Shown: positions 1 to 7,785, numbered from the stretch's first letter. The stretch is DNA of 16,407 nt from Chloroflexota bacterium (GCA_020850915.1 JADZDV010000495.1:1-16407); one strand, 5' to 3'. Notes: generated by a model not told the origin, from the letters alone. Translations and numbers: made by a program.

Positions 1-20
1 GTTGGGAACGGGAGGCAGCC

Positions 21-581
21 TTGGAAGTTCTCCAGTCGATGCGTACCCTGCGCGCGGTCCGGCGCTACCGTCCTGAGCCCGTCCAGGACGATGTGTTACG
101 TGACATCCTCGAAGCGGCGCGCTGGTGCGGGAGCGGCAAGAACACCCAGCTCTGGCATTTCGTCGTCATCCGCGACCGAGCGACGCTGAGCGAGCTCGCC
201 CAGTGCGGTGATTTCGCCGGCCACCTGTCCCGGGCGCCGCTCGCCATCGCCATCCTCACCACGAGCGGGCCCACCACCTTTCAGGAGTTCGACAGTGGGC
301 GGGCGAGCCAGAACATGATGCTCGCGGCCCACGCACGGGGCGTCGGCGCCTGCATCGCCGCGATCTACGCCGAGCACGAGGCGAGAGCGAAACGGCTGCT
401 GGACGCTCCTGAGAGGTACAGCCTGCGGGTCGTTCTCGGCCTTGGCGTGCCCGCGCCGCGCGAGGACGACCTCACCATCGGCGGTCGACCGCGCGAGCAG
501 GTGCTGGCCATGGTCGGGCGCAAGCCGCTCGCGGCGCTCGTCTCCTACGAGCGCTTCGGCCAGCGCCCGGCCGAAGCCTGA
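21..581 (+). CDS. Nitroreductase family protein (FMN-dependent oxidoreductase)
   Basis: Predicted 186-residue cytosolic flavoprotein. Enzymes of this family bind FMN and use NAD(P)H to reduce nitroaromatics, quinones or other acceptors; the substrate here cannot be told. The N-terminal segment (about residues 7-50) has the family pattern: an Arg-rich FMN-phosphate motif (RAVRRYRPEPV), then an EAARW helix, then a GKNTQLWHFVVIRD strand. The second hallmark is the helix SGRASQNMMLAAHARGVGAC near residue 93, and the C-terminal part has the VLGLGVPAP strand. The start is TTG at 21, chosen because a GGGAGG ribosome site lies just upstream; an in-frame ATG at 39 is the alternative but lacks a close Shine-Dalgarno. 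It is the first gene of a three-gene operon, with only 3 bp before the GNAT gene. Family is sure; role in the operon is unknown. Confidence 0.9.
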   Translation: MEVLQSMRTLRAVRRYRPEPVQDDVLRDILEAARWCGSGKNTQLWHFVVIRDRATLSELAQCGDFAGHLSRAPLAIAILTTSGPTTFQEFDSGRASQNMMLAAHARGVGACIAAIYAEHEARAKRLLDAPERYSLRVVLGLGVPAPREDDLTIGGRPREQVLAMVGRKPLAALVSYERFGQRPAEA

Positions 582-584
582 GCC

Positions 585-1442
585 GTGACCGCGAGCGAAG
601 GGACCCATGGGGCGCAGGGGGCGCAGGGGGCCGGTAGCGGCGCGCTGGCGCCGATAGAAGTGCGCGACGTCCGGGGACCCGCGGAGCTGCGCGCTTGCCA
701 GGCGCTCCAGCGGGCAGCCTGGGGGATTGTCGAGGACGGCTACGTCGTGCCGGTCGCCACGATGGTGTCTGTGCAGAAGGTCGGCGGCCTGGTTCTGGGC
801 GCATTCGAGAGCGAGCGTCTCGTGGGCTTCTCGTTCGCCTTTCTCGGGCGGTTCCGTGGCCAGCTCGTGCTCTACTCGCAGCTCACCGCTGTCCTGCCTG
901 ATCTCCAGGGGCGCGGGGTGGGGCGAGCGCTCAAGCTGGAGCAGCGCCGGCGAGCGGCTGGGATGGGGCTGGAGCGGACCGTCTGGGCGTTCGATCCGCT
1001 CCAGGCCTCGAATGCGTTCTTCAACCTGGCGGTACTTGGCGCCACGAGCCGCACGTACGAGGTTGACCTCTACGGCGCACGCACCGATCGTCTGAACGCC
1101 GGTCTGGCGACCGACCGCCTGCTGGTCGAATGGGCCACTACTGGCGATCGCGCGGGCCTGGACGACCGCTGGCCGGACGGCGTCGAACTGATCCAAACGG
1201 CGCTGATCGCAGACGGTCATCCGCGGCAGCCTACGCGAAACGCCCCAACGGGCGGCGCCTCGCACCTGCACGCCGAGATCCCTGCCGATCTGAGCGCGGT
1301 CAAGGCTGCCGACCAGGGACTGGCTCTCGCCTGGCAGGAGGCGGTTCGTGCCGCGCTCCAGTCGGCCTTCGCTGAGGGCTACGTCGCCGTCGGGTTCGCT
1401 CGCGGCGCGCAGCCCTGCTACCTTCTGGAGCGCCCAGCATGA
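585..1442 (+). CDS. GNAT superfamily acyltransferase, COG3375 type
   Basis: Predicted 285-residue N-acyltransferase. The acyl-CoA pyrophosphate loop is QGRGVG at about residues 108-113, after the beta-4 strand LVLYSQLTAVLP. The segment TVWAFDPLQASNAFFNLAVL (about 132-151), the following LYG, and GLATDRLLVEW (about 173-183) are typical of the COG3375 group rather than of small GNAT proteins. The first ~22 residues are a Gly/Ala/Gln-rich tail without clear fold. The start is GTG at 585, 3 bp after the nitroreductase stop and without a good ribosome site, so it probably depends on translational coupling. The stop overlaps the ATG of the racemase gene (ATGA). In characterised gene clusters, GNAT enzymes beside N-succinylamino acid racemases make the N-succinyl amino acid substrate; by analogy this one may succinylate amino acids, which is inference. 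Confidence 0.88.
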   Translation: MTASEGTHGAQGAQGAGSGALAPIEVRDVRGPAELRACQALQRAAWGIVEDGYVVPVATMVSVQKVGGLVLGAFESERLVGFSFAFLGRFRGQLVLYSQLTAVLPDLQGRGVGRALKLEQRRRAAGMGLERTVWAFDPLQASNAFFNLAVLGATSRTYEVDLYGARTDRLNAGLATDRLLVEWATTGDRAGLDDRWPDGVELIQTALIADGHPRQPTRNAPTGGASHLHAEIPADLSAVKAADQGLALAWQEAVRAALQSAFAEGYVAVGFARGAQPCYLLERPA

Positions 1443-2572
1443 GGAGCCACATCATCGAGCGGATCGAGCTCTACCTCGTCCGCCTGCCCCTGCTCCGCCC
1501 GTTCACCACCTCCAGCCACACGAAGTCCCATCTCGACCACATCCTGGTTCGAGCGTGCGACCAGGACGGCGCGGAAGGCTGGGGAGAGTGCGCCAGCCCG
1601 TCGGACCCATACTACTGCCCGGAGACGGTGGAGACCTGCTGGCACATCCTGTCAGATTTCCTGGTCCCCGCGGTGCTCGGGCAGCCGTGGGAGACGCCAG
1701 ACGATGCATCGGCGCGCTGGCGGGCGGTGCGCGGCAATAACTTCGCCAAGGCGGGGCTGGAGATGGCCTGCTGGGATCTCGCGACTCGCGTCCGCGACGA
1801 GTCGCTCGCTCGCGCGCTCGGCGGGACGCAGCCAGAGATCAGCTCCGGCGTCAGCCTCGGCATCGAGCCGACGGTCGACGGCCTGCTAGAACAAGTCGAC
1901 CGCTTCGTGGTCCAGGGCTACCGACGGATCAAGGTCAAGATCGGGCCTGGCCGGGACGTCACCTATCTCCGGGCGGTGCGCGACCGCTGGCCGGAGCTGC
2001 CGCTGATGGCAGACGCCAACTCCGCCTATCGCCTGGACAACCCCCAGCACATCGCAGCGCTGGAGGCGCTCGACGAGCTGCGCCTGATGATGATCGAGCA
2101 GCCGCTGGGCGACGACGACATCGTGGACCACGCCAAGCTCCAGCGGATGCTCGAGACGCCGATCTGCCTGGACGAGTGTATCCATTCTGTGGACGATGCC
2201 CGCAAGGCGTTGGAGCTCGAGAGCGGCCGGATCGTCAACATCAAGGTCAGCCGCCTCGGCGGCTTGAGTGAGTCGAAGCGCGTCCACGACCTGTGCCAGA
2301 GCCAGGGCGTTCCGGTCTGGTGCGGCGGGATGCACGAGTTCGGCGTTGGTCGGGCCGCGAACGTCGCGATCAACAGCCTGCCCGGCTTCACGCTGCCCGG
2401 CGATGTCTCCGGCTCGGACCGCGCCTACCGCGAGGACATCGTCGAGCCGGCGATCCGCGCCTGCAACGGCGGCATCGCCGTGCCCTACGACCGCCCAGGC
2501 CTCGGCTTTGACCCGGTCCTGGAGCGCGTTGTCGAGCGTACGATCAGGCGGGCGACGTTCGAGGCGGAGTGA
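1439..2572 (+). CDS. menC: N-succinylamino acid racemase / o-succinylbenzoate synthase (MenC family, enolase superfamily)
   Basis: 377-residue enolase-superfamily enzyme. Visible active-site residues: KVK with K165 and catalytic base K167, metal ligands D192 (DANSAY), E220 (MIEQP) and D245 (LDEC), and the second base K269 (NIKVSRLGG). R272, three residues after K269, matches the second-shell Arg (R266 in the Amycolatopsis enzyme) linked to N-succinylamino acid racemase activity in the NSAR/OSBS subfamily. The capping domain spans about residues 1-130, the barrel 135-360. The ATG overlaps the stop of the GNAT gene by 4 bp. Neighbours are not menaquinone genes, so a role in racemising N-succinyl (or other N-acyl) amino acids is more likely than menaquinone synthesis, though the enzyme may do both. 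The M20-type desuccinylase of known pathways is not in this window. Family certain; substrate inferred. Confidence 0.92.
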   Translation: MRSHIIERIELYLVRLPLLRPFTTSSHTKSHLDHILVRACDQDGAEGWGECASPSDPYYCPETVETCWHILSDFLVPAVLGQPWETPDDASARWRAVRGNNFAKAGLEMACWDLATRVRDESLARALGGTQPEISSGVSLGIEPTVDGLLEQVDRFVVQGYRRIKVKIGPGRDVTYLRAVRDRWPELPLMADANSAYRLDNPQHIAALEALDELRLMMIEQPLGDDDIVDHAKLQRMLETPICLDECIHSVDDARKALELESGRIVNIKVSRLGGLSESKRVHDLCQSQGVPVWCGGMHEFGVGRAANVAINSLPGFTLPGDVSGSDRAYREDIVEPAIRACNGGIAVPYDRPGLGFDPVLERVVERTIRRATFEAE

Positions 2573-2601
2573 GAGTACGCCGTGGCGGTCATCTCCCGAG
2601 A

Positions 2602-3195
2602 CTAGTAGTCGATCCCCTTCCGGGCCTGGTGCCCCTCGTCGTACGGGTGCTTCAGCTTCACCATCTCTGTCGCCAGGTCGACGTGGGGCAGGAGCTTGTC
2701 CAGGAATGTCTTGTGCGCGTCGTGTCCGGTCAGGCAGAGATCCAGGGTGCGCGGCTTGCTGGCGATCAGCTCCTGGACCTGTTCCAGGTCGATCTGCCCC
2801 TGGCTCACCGCGCCCAGGATCTCATCCAGAATGATCAGGTCCCACACCCCGGACGCCATGGCGTCTTCCGCGAGCCGCAGGCCGTCCTGGGCCGCCTCCC
2901 GGTGCTCCTTGAAAGTGTACGGGTCGCCCAGGATGTTGACGAAGCCGATGCCAGTCGAGATGACCTTGAAGTCGGGCTCCAGCCGCCGGGCGCCGGCGAT
3001 CTCGCCGATCGGCTCGCCGGGCGGCCACTCGCCCATCTTCGTGTACTGGATCATGAGCACCTTCCAGCCACGCCCGACCGCCCGTAGAGCGAGCCCGAAG
3101 GCCGCGGTCGTCTTTCCCTTGCCTTCACCGGTGTAGAGCAGGACGAGCCCCCGGCTGGCCCCCTTGCCCTTTGCTGGCTGCTTCGCTTCCGCCAC
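2602..3195 (-). CDS. cobO: Corrinoid (cob(I)yrinic acid a,c-diamide) adenosyltransferase, CobO/CobA family
   Basis: 197-residue P-loop enzyme that transfers the 5'-deoxyadenosyl group of ATP to cob(I)alamin or its precursors, giving the coenzyme B12 form. The ATP-binding loop is GEGKGKTTAA at about residues 23-32; the Walker B-like strand is DLIILDEI; the C-terminal signature HPYDEGHQARKGIDY closes the protein, as in CobO proteins. The start is GTG at 3195, with GGGAG 7 nt upstream on the minus strand; the open frame continues 34 codons further to 3297, but that part is unconserved-looking and would be too long for the family. The stop faces the end of menC with 29 bp between. No other cobalamin gene is in the window, so it may be a stand-alone salvage enzyme. 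No B12 riboswitch was recognised upstream. Confidence 0.93.
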   Translation of the reverse strand: MAEAKQPAKGKGASRGLVLLYTGEGKGKTTAAFGLALRAVGRGWKVLMIQYTKMGEWPPGEPIGEIAGARRLEPDFKVISTGIGFVNILGDPYTFKEHREAAQDGLRLAEDAMASGVWDLIILDEILGAVSQGQIDLEQVQELIASKPRTLDLCLTGHDAHKTFLDKLLPHVDLATEMVKLKHPYDEGHQARKGIDY

Positions 3196-3412
3196 GATAC
3201 CGCTCCCGGAACAAGTGTGGCGGACGGGCGAGGGGGTTCTCAAGGCGTTCGATCCCCCGGACCGTGGTTCGCCGACGCTGAGAGGGTCGCCTGCCACAGC
3301 GTGGCCCCTGCTGATGTCGAGATGACAGGGACCCGGGAGGCCGGCTGGGGGGTGCCGGGTGAGGGTGACGGCGAGGGGTTGGCCCGGGACCGACCCCTCG
3401 CGTACGAAGGTC
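3196..3412. other. Intergenic gap between the amidohydrolase and cobO
   Basis: A 217 bp gap between two minus-strand genes. It holds one strong hairpin just after the amidohydrolase stop (3371-3401) and a small dyad GCCAC-agc-GTGGC near 3293-3305. I looked for the conserved boxes of a cobalamin riboswitch, since the next gene is cobO, and found none. No convincing -35/-10 pair was seen on the minus strand. Confidence 0.5.
3371..3401 (-). terminator. Strong hairpin after the amidohydrolase gene (terminator-like, no U tract)
   Basis: The arms 3371-3382 and 3390-3401 pair over 12 bp, with one T-G wobble, around the 7 nt loop 3383-3389. On the minus strand it starts 12 nt after the TAG of the amidohydrolase gene. 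There is no run of T after it, so it may act as an RNA 3'-end stabiliser or a non-canonical terminator rather than a classical intrinsic terminator. Confidence 0.5.
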
Positions 3413-4486
3413 CTACCGCAATTCCGCCTGATCCAGGCTCACGCGCTTCAGGTAGCTCGGGCTTGGCTTGCCTTCGTCCAGCCACATCAGCCGTGCCGGG
3501 TTATCGGCGATCATCGTCTTGATCTCGGCGGGCTTGATGCCGAAACCCAGCAGAGCGCGGATGAAGATGCGCATGCCGTCGATGCTGTTGACATGGAGCA
3601 CCTGGCCGAAGTCCGAGCCGATCACGCAGCGCTCAGCGCCAATCTCCCGGATGGTGCGAACCGTCTCGTACGGATCCTGGATCGGCTGGTAGAGGCTCGG
3701 GATCATCGGCTGGCAGTACGTCCCCACGTAGACGCCCAGATCGGCCAACTGCTTCATCTCGTCCAGCAGGAGCTTGTTCAGCTCCAGGAGCGGGTGGTCC
3801 AGCACACAGCGAGCACCGACCTCGCGAGCCATCCTGGCCAGTGGCACGAGCTCCAGGAAGTCCGTGTGGCCAAGGCCGATCCCAACCTGCTTCTCCGTGG
3901 CCAGCTCCATGATCTTCACAACGTCCGGCAGCACCTGGCCGTTCGTCTCGTCCACCAGGCGCACGCCACCATGCTCCGGCTGGCCGATCCCCCGCCAGAA
4001 ACCGAGGCTGGTGAACGTGGGGAACCAGATCATCTTCATGTTCGGATACTGGAGGGCGATCCGGACGAACTCGGCGTTTGCCCCATGGCAGAGACCCACG
4101 CCGCCGTATACGTCGATGCCGTTGGCCAGCTCGCCGCGTGCCACCATCTCGTCGACGTGGCGCTGCACCACGTACGCCGCGTTGCCGGTCACGTTCCAGT
4201 GGTCCTTGAACGCCACCGCGCGCATGCCGGCCCGGGCCCCTTCGATGGCGATCTCCACCATGTCCTGGGCGCGGGGCACAAAGTCCGGGAAAGCGTGAAT
4301 GTGGTTGTCGATGGCGCCCGCTAGCAGCTCGTCCTCGACACCCGGCTGGACTCTCACGATCTCCGGACTGTCCTTCAACATTTCGTAGAAGTAGGTCTTG
4401 GAGTTGAGCTGCCTGGCGCGCTCGAGCGTCAGGGTCCGGCCAAGCATCTGCCCGGTGTGCCCGGCTCCCGCGACGACGTCACACAT
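3413..4486 (-). CDS. Amidohydrolase-superfamily protein, DUF6282-like
   Basis: 357-residue protein that resembles the DUF6282 group of amidohydrolase-like TIM-barrel enzymes. Candidate metal ligands are in superfamily order: HxH at H62 and H64 (DNHIHAFPD) on strand 1, K94/H96 (FKDHW), H207 (GLGHTD), H231 (LDHPLLE), and D292 (GSDFGQ) on the last strand. The pattern implies a metal-dependent hydrolase; the substrate is not known. No signal peptide is seen, so it is cytosolic. The start is ATG at 4486 with AAGGA 8 nt upstream; a second in-frame Met at residue 14 is possible. It is followed by a hairpin and then, after 217 bp, by cobO on the same strand; a functional link is not evident. Superfamily likely, DUF6282 membership from memory of the motif pattern. 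Confidence 0.8.
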   Translation of the reverse strand: MCDVVAGAGHTGQMLGRTLTLERARQLNSKTYFYEMLKDSPEIVRVQPGVEDELLAGAIDNHIHAFPDFVPRAQDMVEIAIEGARAGMRAVAFKDHWNVTGNAAYVVQRHVDEMVARGELANGIDVYGGVGLCHGANAEFVRIALQYPNMKMIWFPTFTSLGFWRGIGQPEHGGVRLVDETNGQVLPDVVKIMELATEKQVGIGLGHTDFLELVPLARMAREVGARCVLDHPLLELNKLLLDEMKQLADLGVYVGTYCQPMIPSLYQPIQDPYETVRTIREIGAERCVIGSDFGQVLHVNSIDGMRIFIRALLGFGIKPAEIKTMIADNPARLMWLDEGKPSPSYLKRVSLDQAELR

Positions 4487-4605
4487 AGTTGCGATCCTTC
4501 CTGGGCTGCTCTCGAATGGAGCGGAGTGTCGGCACCCCCGGAGTCCCGCGGCGCCAGCGCTAGCGATTATGGACCACAGACGGTCTCAGGAGTCACAGGA
4601 CACGC

Positions 4606-4637
4606 TGCGCCCGAACAATGTTGCAGGCGTGGTCGAC
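4606..4637 (-). repeat. Copy A of a ~32 bp intergenic repeat, inverted
   Basis: It begins TGCGCCCGAA and ends GCGTGGTCGAC. It is the reverse complement of copy C (4709-4739) apart from two mismatches and one extra G. It also pairs with the directly adjacent copy B to form a long hairpin whose outer 10 bp (TGCGCCCGAA with TTCGGGCGCA) are perfect. Confidence 0.8.
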
Positions 4638-4638
4638 A

Positions 4639-4670
4639 GACCGTGCTGCACTATCTTTCGGGCGCACCCC
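4639..4670 (+). repeat. Copy B of the intergenic repeat, direct
   Basis: It starts GACCGTGCTGCA and ends TTTCGGGCGCACCC. It matches copy C at about 26 of 32 positions in direct orientation, 73 bp apart, and lies immediately after inverted copy A. Confidence 0.8.
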
Positions 4671-4708
4671 GTTGCCCGCCTTCACGGTCGCGAACATGAC
4701 GTCGGCGG

Positions 4709-4742
4709 GTCGACCACGCTGCAACATGTTTCGGGCGCACCC
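4709..4742 (+). repeat. Copy C of the intergenic repeat, direct
   Basis: It starts GTCGACCACGCTGCA and ends TTTCGGGCGCACCC. It is a direct copy of B and a near-perfect inverted copy of A, so A can pair with either B (short loop) or C (71 nt loop, better match). It lies 108 bp upstream of the hsp20 start. Confidence 0.8.
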
Positions 4743-4850
4743 TCTGGCACGCCGCGCGCAGTTTCAGGCAGCATGATGAGGAAAGACTGCCGGATAATGG
4801 GTGCCCGGGTAGAGGCGCCAGTCTCTCCGATCGCGGAGGAGTACAAGCCC

Positions 4851-5282
4851 ATGCGCTACCGACGACTGCATCACCGCTACTCGGTCTTCATGGCCGCTGG
4901 CGAGCCTCGCATGCTCAGCAGCGGGTGGCGGTTCGGGCCAGTCGAGTCTGTCATCGCGCAGACCCGCTGGCAGCCGCCCACCGACGTGTACGAGACAGCC
5001 GCTGCCCTCTACATCACGGTCGAGCTGGCAGGCGTGGAGCCGGACGACCTGGATGTGATGCTCTACGAGGACGCGCTAGCGATCGAAGGGCAGCGCCGGA
5101 TCGCCTGCGAGGACCGCGGAGTGTACCACGCGGTCCAGATCAGGCAGGGCCAGTTCAGGGTTGAGGTGCCGCTGCCGCTGCCGCGGCCGGTCGAGCCGGA
5201 GCAGATTGAAGCCAGGTATGAGAACGGTCTTCTGCGGATCACCGTCTCCAAGCAGGCTGGGGAACCACGAGATGACGGTTGA
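4851..5282 (+). CDS. Small heat shock protein, Hsp20/alpha-crystallin family
   Basis: 143-residue ATP-independent holdase chaperone. The alpha-crystallin domain runs from about W40 (WQPPTDVYET) to the GLLRI signature in ENGLLRITVSK (residues 124-134), with the VELAGVEPDDL strand-turn and GQFRVEVPLP in between. The N-terminal arm is short and basic. The C-terminal tail (KQAGEPRDDG) lacks the I-x-I/V motif that usually docks into a neighbouring dimer. The start is ATG at 4851 with GGAGGA 10 nt upstream; in-frame ATGs at 4774, 4777 and 4798 would lengthen the protein with unconserved residues. The last 11 bp overlap the start of lon, so the two are surely translated from one mRNA. Alternative: a longer form starting at 4798. 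Confidence 0.92.
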   Translation: MRYRRLHHRYSVFMAAGEPRMLSSGWRFGPVESVIAQTRWQPPTDVYETAAALYITVELAGVEPDDLDVMLYEDALAIEGQRRIACEDRGVYHAVQIRQGQFRVEVPLPLPRPVEPEQIEARYENGLLRITVSKQAGEPRDDG

Positions 5283-7776
5283 TCAACAGACGGCGCCTGG
5301 CGCTACGCCCCAGATTCCCGCTGAGCTGCCGGTCCTCCCGCTCCGTGGCGGGATGGTCGTGTTCCCGCTCGCCGTCGTGCCGCTCGCCATCGGTCAGGAG
5401 CGCTCGGTGCGCCTGGTGGACGACGTCATGCGCGATCGCCGCATGCTCCTTCTCGTCTCTCAGCGCGATCCAGAGCAGGAGCAACCCGGGCCAGACGACG
5501 TCAACCGCATCGGGACCGTCGGCGTCATCCACCAGCTCATGCGGGCGCCGGATGGCGTCCTGCGGCTCGTTGTCCAGGGCCTCGAGCGCGCGGGGATCGA
5601 GGAGTTCACGGCCACCGAGCCGTACCTGAAGGCGCGCGTCCAGGTCCAGCCGGACGTCGCGGCGGACGGCGTCGAGGCTCAGGCGTTGCGCCACGCCGTG
5701 ATCGATCTCTTCCGCCGCGTCGTCGCGCTGATGGACGAGGTGCCGAACGAGCTGGTGGCCGTCGCCGAAGGGCTCTCCGACCCGCGCCAGGTCGCCTACC
5801 TCGCCGCGACCGCCGTGCCGTTCGAGCCTGCCGTGCGCCAGGAGCTGCTGGAGATAGATCCGGTCGACGCCAAGCTGCGCCGCCTGGTGGACCTTCTTCA
5901 GCACGAGCTGGCCGTGCGGGAGCTGGGACGGAAGATCACCAGCGACACCCAGGAACGCATGTCCAAGGCGCAGCGAGAGTACGTCCTACGCGAGCAGCTC
6001 CGGGCCATCCAGCGGGAGCTGGGCGAAGGCGAGGAGTCGAACGAGGCCCAGTCGCTGCGCGCAAAGATCGACGAGGCCAACCTGCCCGATGAAGCGCGGC
6101 GCGAGGCGGAGCGCGAGCTCTCTCGCCTGGCGAGCGTGCCGCCGGCCTCGCCAGAGTACGGCATCATCCGCACCTATTTGGACTGGCTCGCCACCCTGCC
6201 GTGGAGGAAGTACACCGGCGGCGTCATCGACGTGCCCCACGCGCGCCAGGTGCTTGATGAGGACCACTACGACCTCGACAAGATCAAAGAACGAATCCTC
6301 GAGTACCTCGCGGTCAAGAAGCTTCGTGAGGAGCGCCTGGAACGGGAACGCGCCGCGGTCGAGCAAGCGCAAGGGGAAGCGCCGGCCAGCAACCCGGTCG
6401 AGGCGGAGATCGCCTCGCGTGAGCCGATTCTCTGCTTCGTGGGGCCACCCGGCGTTGGCAAGACCAGCCTCGGCCTGTCCATCGCTCGCGCGCTGGGACG
6501 CAAGTTCGTCCGGATCTCCCTCGGCGGCGTCCACGACGAGGCCGAGATTCGCGGCCATCGCCGCACGTACATCGGCGCGCTGCCCGGCCGCATCATCCAG
6601 GGGATCAAACGCGTCGAGACGGCGGACCCGGTCTTCATCCTGGATGAGATCGACAAGGTCGGGGCCGATTGGCGCGGAGATCCCTCCTCTGCCTTGCTCG
6701 AAGTGCTGGACCCAGCCCAGAACAGCACCTTCGTGGACAACTACCTCGGGGTGCCGTTCGACCTCTCGAAGGTGCTGTTCATCACCACCGCCAACAACCT
6801 GGACACGATCCCGCCGCCATTACGCGATCGCATGGAGATCCTGATGCTCGCCGGCTATACCGACCAGGAGAAGGTTCGGATCGCCGCGACGCACCTCGTA
6901 CCGAAGCAGCTCAGAGCGAACGGCCTCGTCCCGGAGGAGCTGTCGTTCGAGGATGAGGCGCTGCTGAGCATCGTGCGGGGCTACACGCGAGAGGCGGGCG
7001 TGCGGAGCCTGGACCGCGAGATCGGCTCGATCTGCCGCAAGGCCGCTCGCCGCGTTGCCGAGGGGCACACCGAGCCGCGGCACGTCACACCGGCGCTGGT
7101 CGAGACGTTCCTCGGCCGGCCTCGCTTCTTCGACGAGGCGGCGGAGCGCACCAGCCGTCCCGGCGTGGCGACCGGGCTCGCCTGGACGCCCGTTGGCGGC
7201 GACGTCCTGTTCGTCGAGGCGGCCGCCATGCCGTCACAGGAAGAACACCTGTTGCTGACCGGTATGCTGGGTGACGTCATGCGAGAGAGCGCTCAGACCG
7301 CCCTGTCCTTCGTGCGCTCCGATGCCGCGCGGCTGGGCGTTGATCCCAGGTTCTTCGAAGCCAGGACGATCCACGTCCACGTTCCTGCCGGCGCTGTTCC
7401 CAAAGACGGCCCGTCTGCCGGGGTCACGATAGTCACCGCGATCGCGTCTCTGGCGACCAGCCGTCCGGTTCGTAGCGACGTCGCCATGACTGGCGAGATT
7501 ACCCTGCGTGGCAAGGTCCTGCCAGTTGGTGGGATCAAGGAGAAGGTGCTCGCGGCCCACCGCTCGGGCCTGCGAACGATCATCCTCCCCCGCCGCAACG
7601 AGCGCGATTTGGAAGACATCCCGCCCGACGTCCGGAGCGAGCTGACGTTCGTCCTCGCGGACGCCGCGGACCAGGTTGTGGACCGAGCGCTAGAGCCCCA
7701 GCCAGTCACGGGCTCCCCCGCGACGCCCGGGGATGTCGATCACACCAGCCTGGCGGCCCGGTCTACCTCTGGCTAG
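5272..7776 (+). CDS. lon: ATP-dependent Lon protease (LonA)
   Basis: 834-residue AAA+ serine protease of the cytosol that degrades misfolded and regulatory proteins. Order: N-terminal substrate-binding domain from LPVLPLRGGMVVFP (about 19-32), a charged coiled-coil region about 230-300 (QREYVLREQLRAIQRELG), the AAA+ module with Walker A GPPGVGKT (391-398) and Walker B FILDEID (D458, E459), then the proteolytic domain with catalytic S715 (PKDGPSAG) and K758 (GGIKEK). The S-to-K distance of 43 residues equals that of E. coli Lon (S679, K722). The start is ATG at 5272, inside the end of hsp20 (11 bp overlap) with GGGGAA upstream; the open frame extends 37 codons further up but that part is only the hsp20 shadow. 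Length is normal for LonA. No defect is seen. Confidence 0.97.
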   Translation: MTVDQQTAPGATPQIPAELPVLPLRGGMVVFPLAVVPLAIGQERSVRLVDDVMRDRRMLLLVSQRDPEQEQPGPDDVNRIGTVGVIHQLMRAPDGVLRLVVQGLERAGIEEFTATEPYLKARVQVQPDVAADGVEAQALRHAVIDLFRRVVALMDEVPNELVAVAEGLSDPRQVAYLAATAVPFEPAVRQELLEIDPVDAKLRRLVDLLQHELAVRELGRKITSDTQERMSKAQREYVLREQLRAIQRELGEGEESNEAQSLRAKIDEANLPDEARREAERELSRLASVPPASPEYGIIRTYLDWLATLPWRKYTGGVIDVPHARQVLDEDHYDLDKIKERILEYLAVKKLREERLERERAAVEQAQGEAPASNPVEAEIASREPILCFVGPPGVGKTSLGLSIARALGRKFVRISLGGVHDEAEIRGHRRTYIGALPGRIIQGIKRVETADPVFILDEIDKVGADWRGDPSSALLEVLDPAQNSTFVDNYLGVPFDLSKVLFITTANNLDTIPPPLRDRMEILMLAGYTDQEKVRIAATHLVPKQLRANGLVPEELSFEDEALLSIVRGYTREAGVRSLDREIGSICRKAARRVAEGHTEPRHVTPALVETFLGRPRFFDEAAERTSRPGVATGLAWTPVGGDVLFVEAAAMPSQEEHLLLTGMLGDVMRESAQTALSFVRSDAARLGVDPRFFEARTIHVHVPAGAVPKDGPSAGVTIVTAIASLATSRPVRSDVAMTGEITLRGKVLPVGGIKEKVLAAHRSGLRTIILPRRNERDLEDIPPDVRSELTFVLADAADQVVDRALEPQPVTGSPATPGDVDHTSLAARSTSG

Positions 7777-7785
7777 GGGGCCGTC

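Larger units (their letters stand above)
4487..4850. other. Non-coding region between divergent amidohydrolase and hsp20 genes
   Basis: A 364 bp gap whose central 140 bp is made of three copies of one repeat (listed separately). A GATAAT box at 4793-4798 could be a -10 element for hsp20, but no fitting -35 is 16-18 bp before it. No CIRCE (HrcA) or HAIR (HspR) operator was recognised. An open frame runs through the gap into hsp20, but it has no family features before 4851. Confidence 0.6.

Noticed and set aside
96..1271. Long minus-strand open frame (391 codons) opposite the nitroreductase and GNAT genes
   Set aside because: Arg/Pro/Ala-rich shadow of two well-supported plus-strand genes in a GC-rich genome; no domain recognised.
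3196..3412. Cobalamin riboswitch before cobO
   Set aside because: No conserved B12-box or other core elements could be recognised on the minus strand.
3359..4324. Plus-strand open frame (321 codons) opposite the amidohydrolase
   Set aside because: His/Leu/Val-rich antisense shadow; the minus-strand gene has clear metal-ligand motifs and a ribosome site.
4606..4742. CRISPR array
   Set aside because: Only three imperfect copies, one inverted and directly adjacent to the next; no regular spacers and no cas gene.
5239..6558. Minus-strand open frames opposite lon
   Set aside because: Shadows of the well-conserved Lon sequence; no recognisable protein features.
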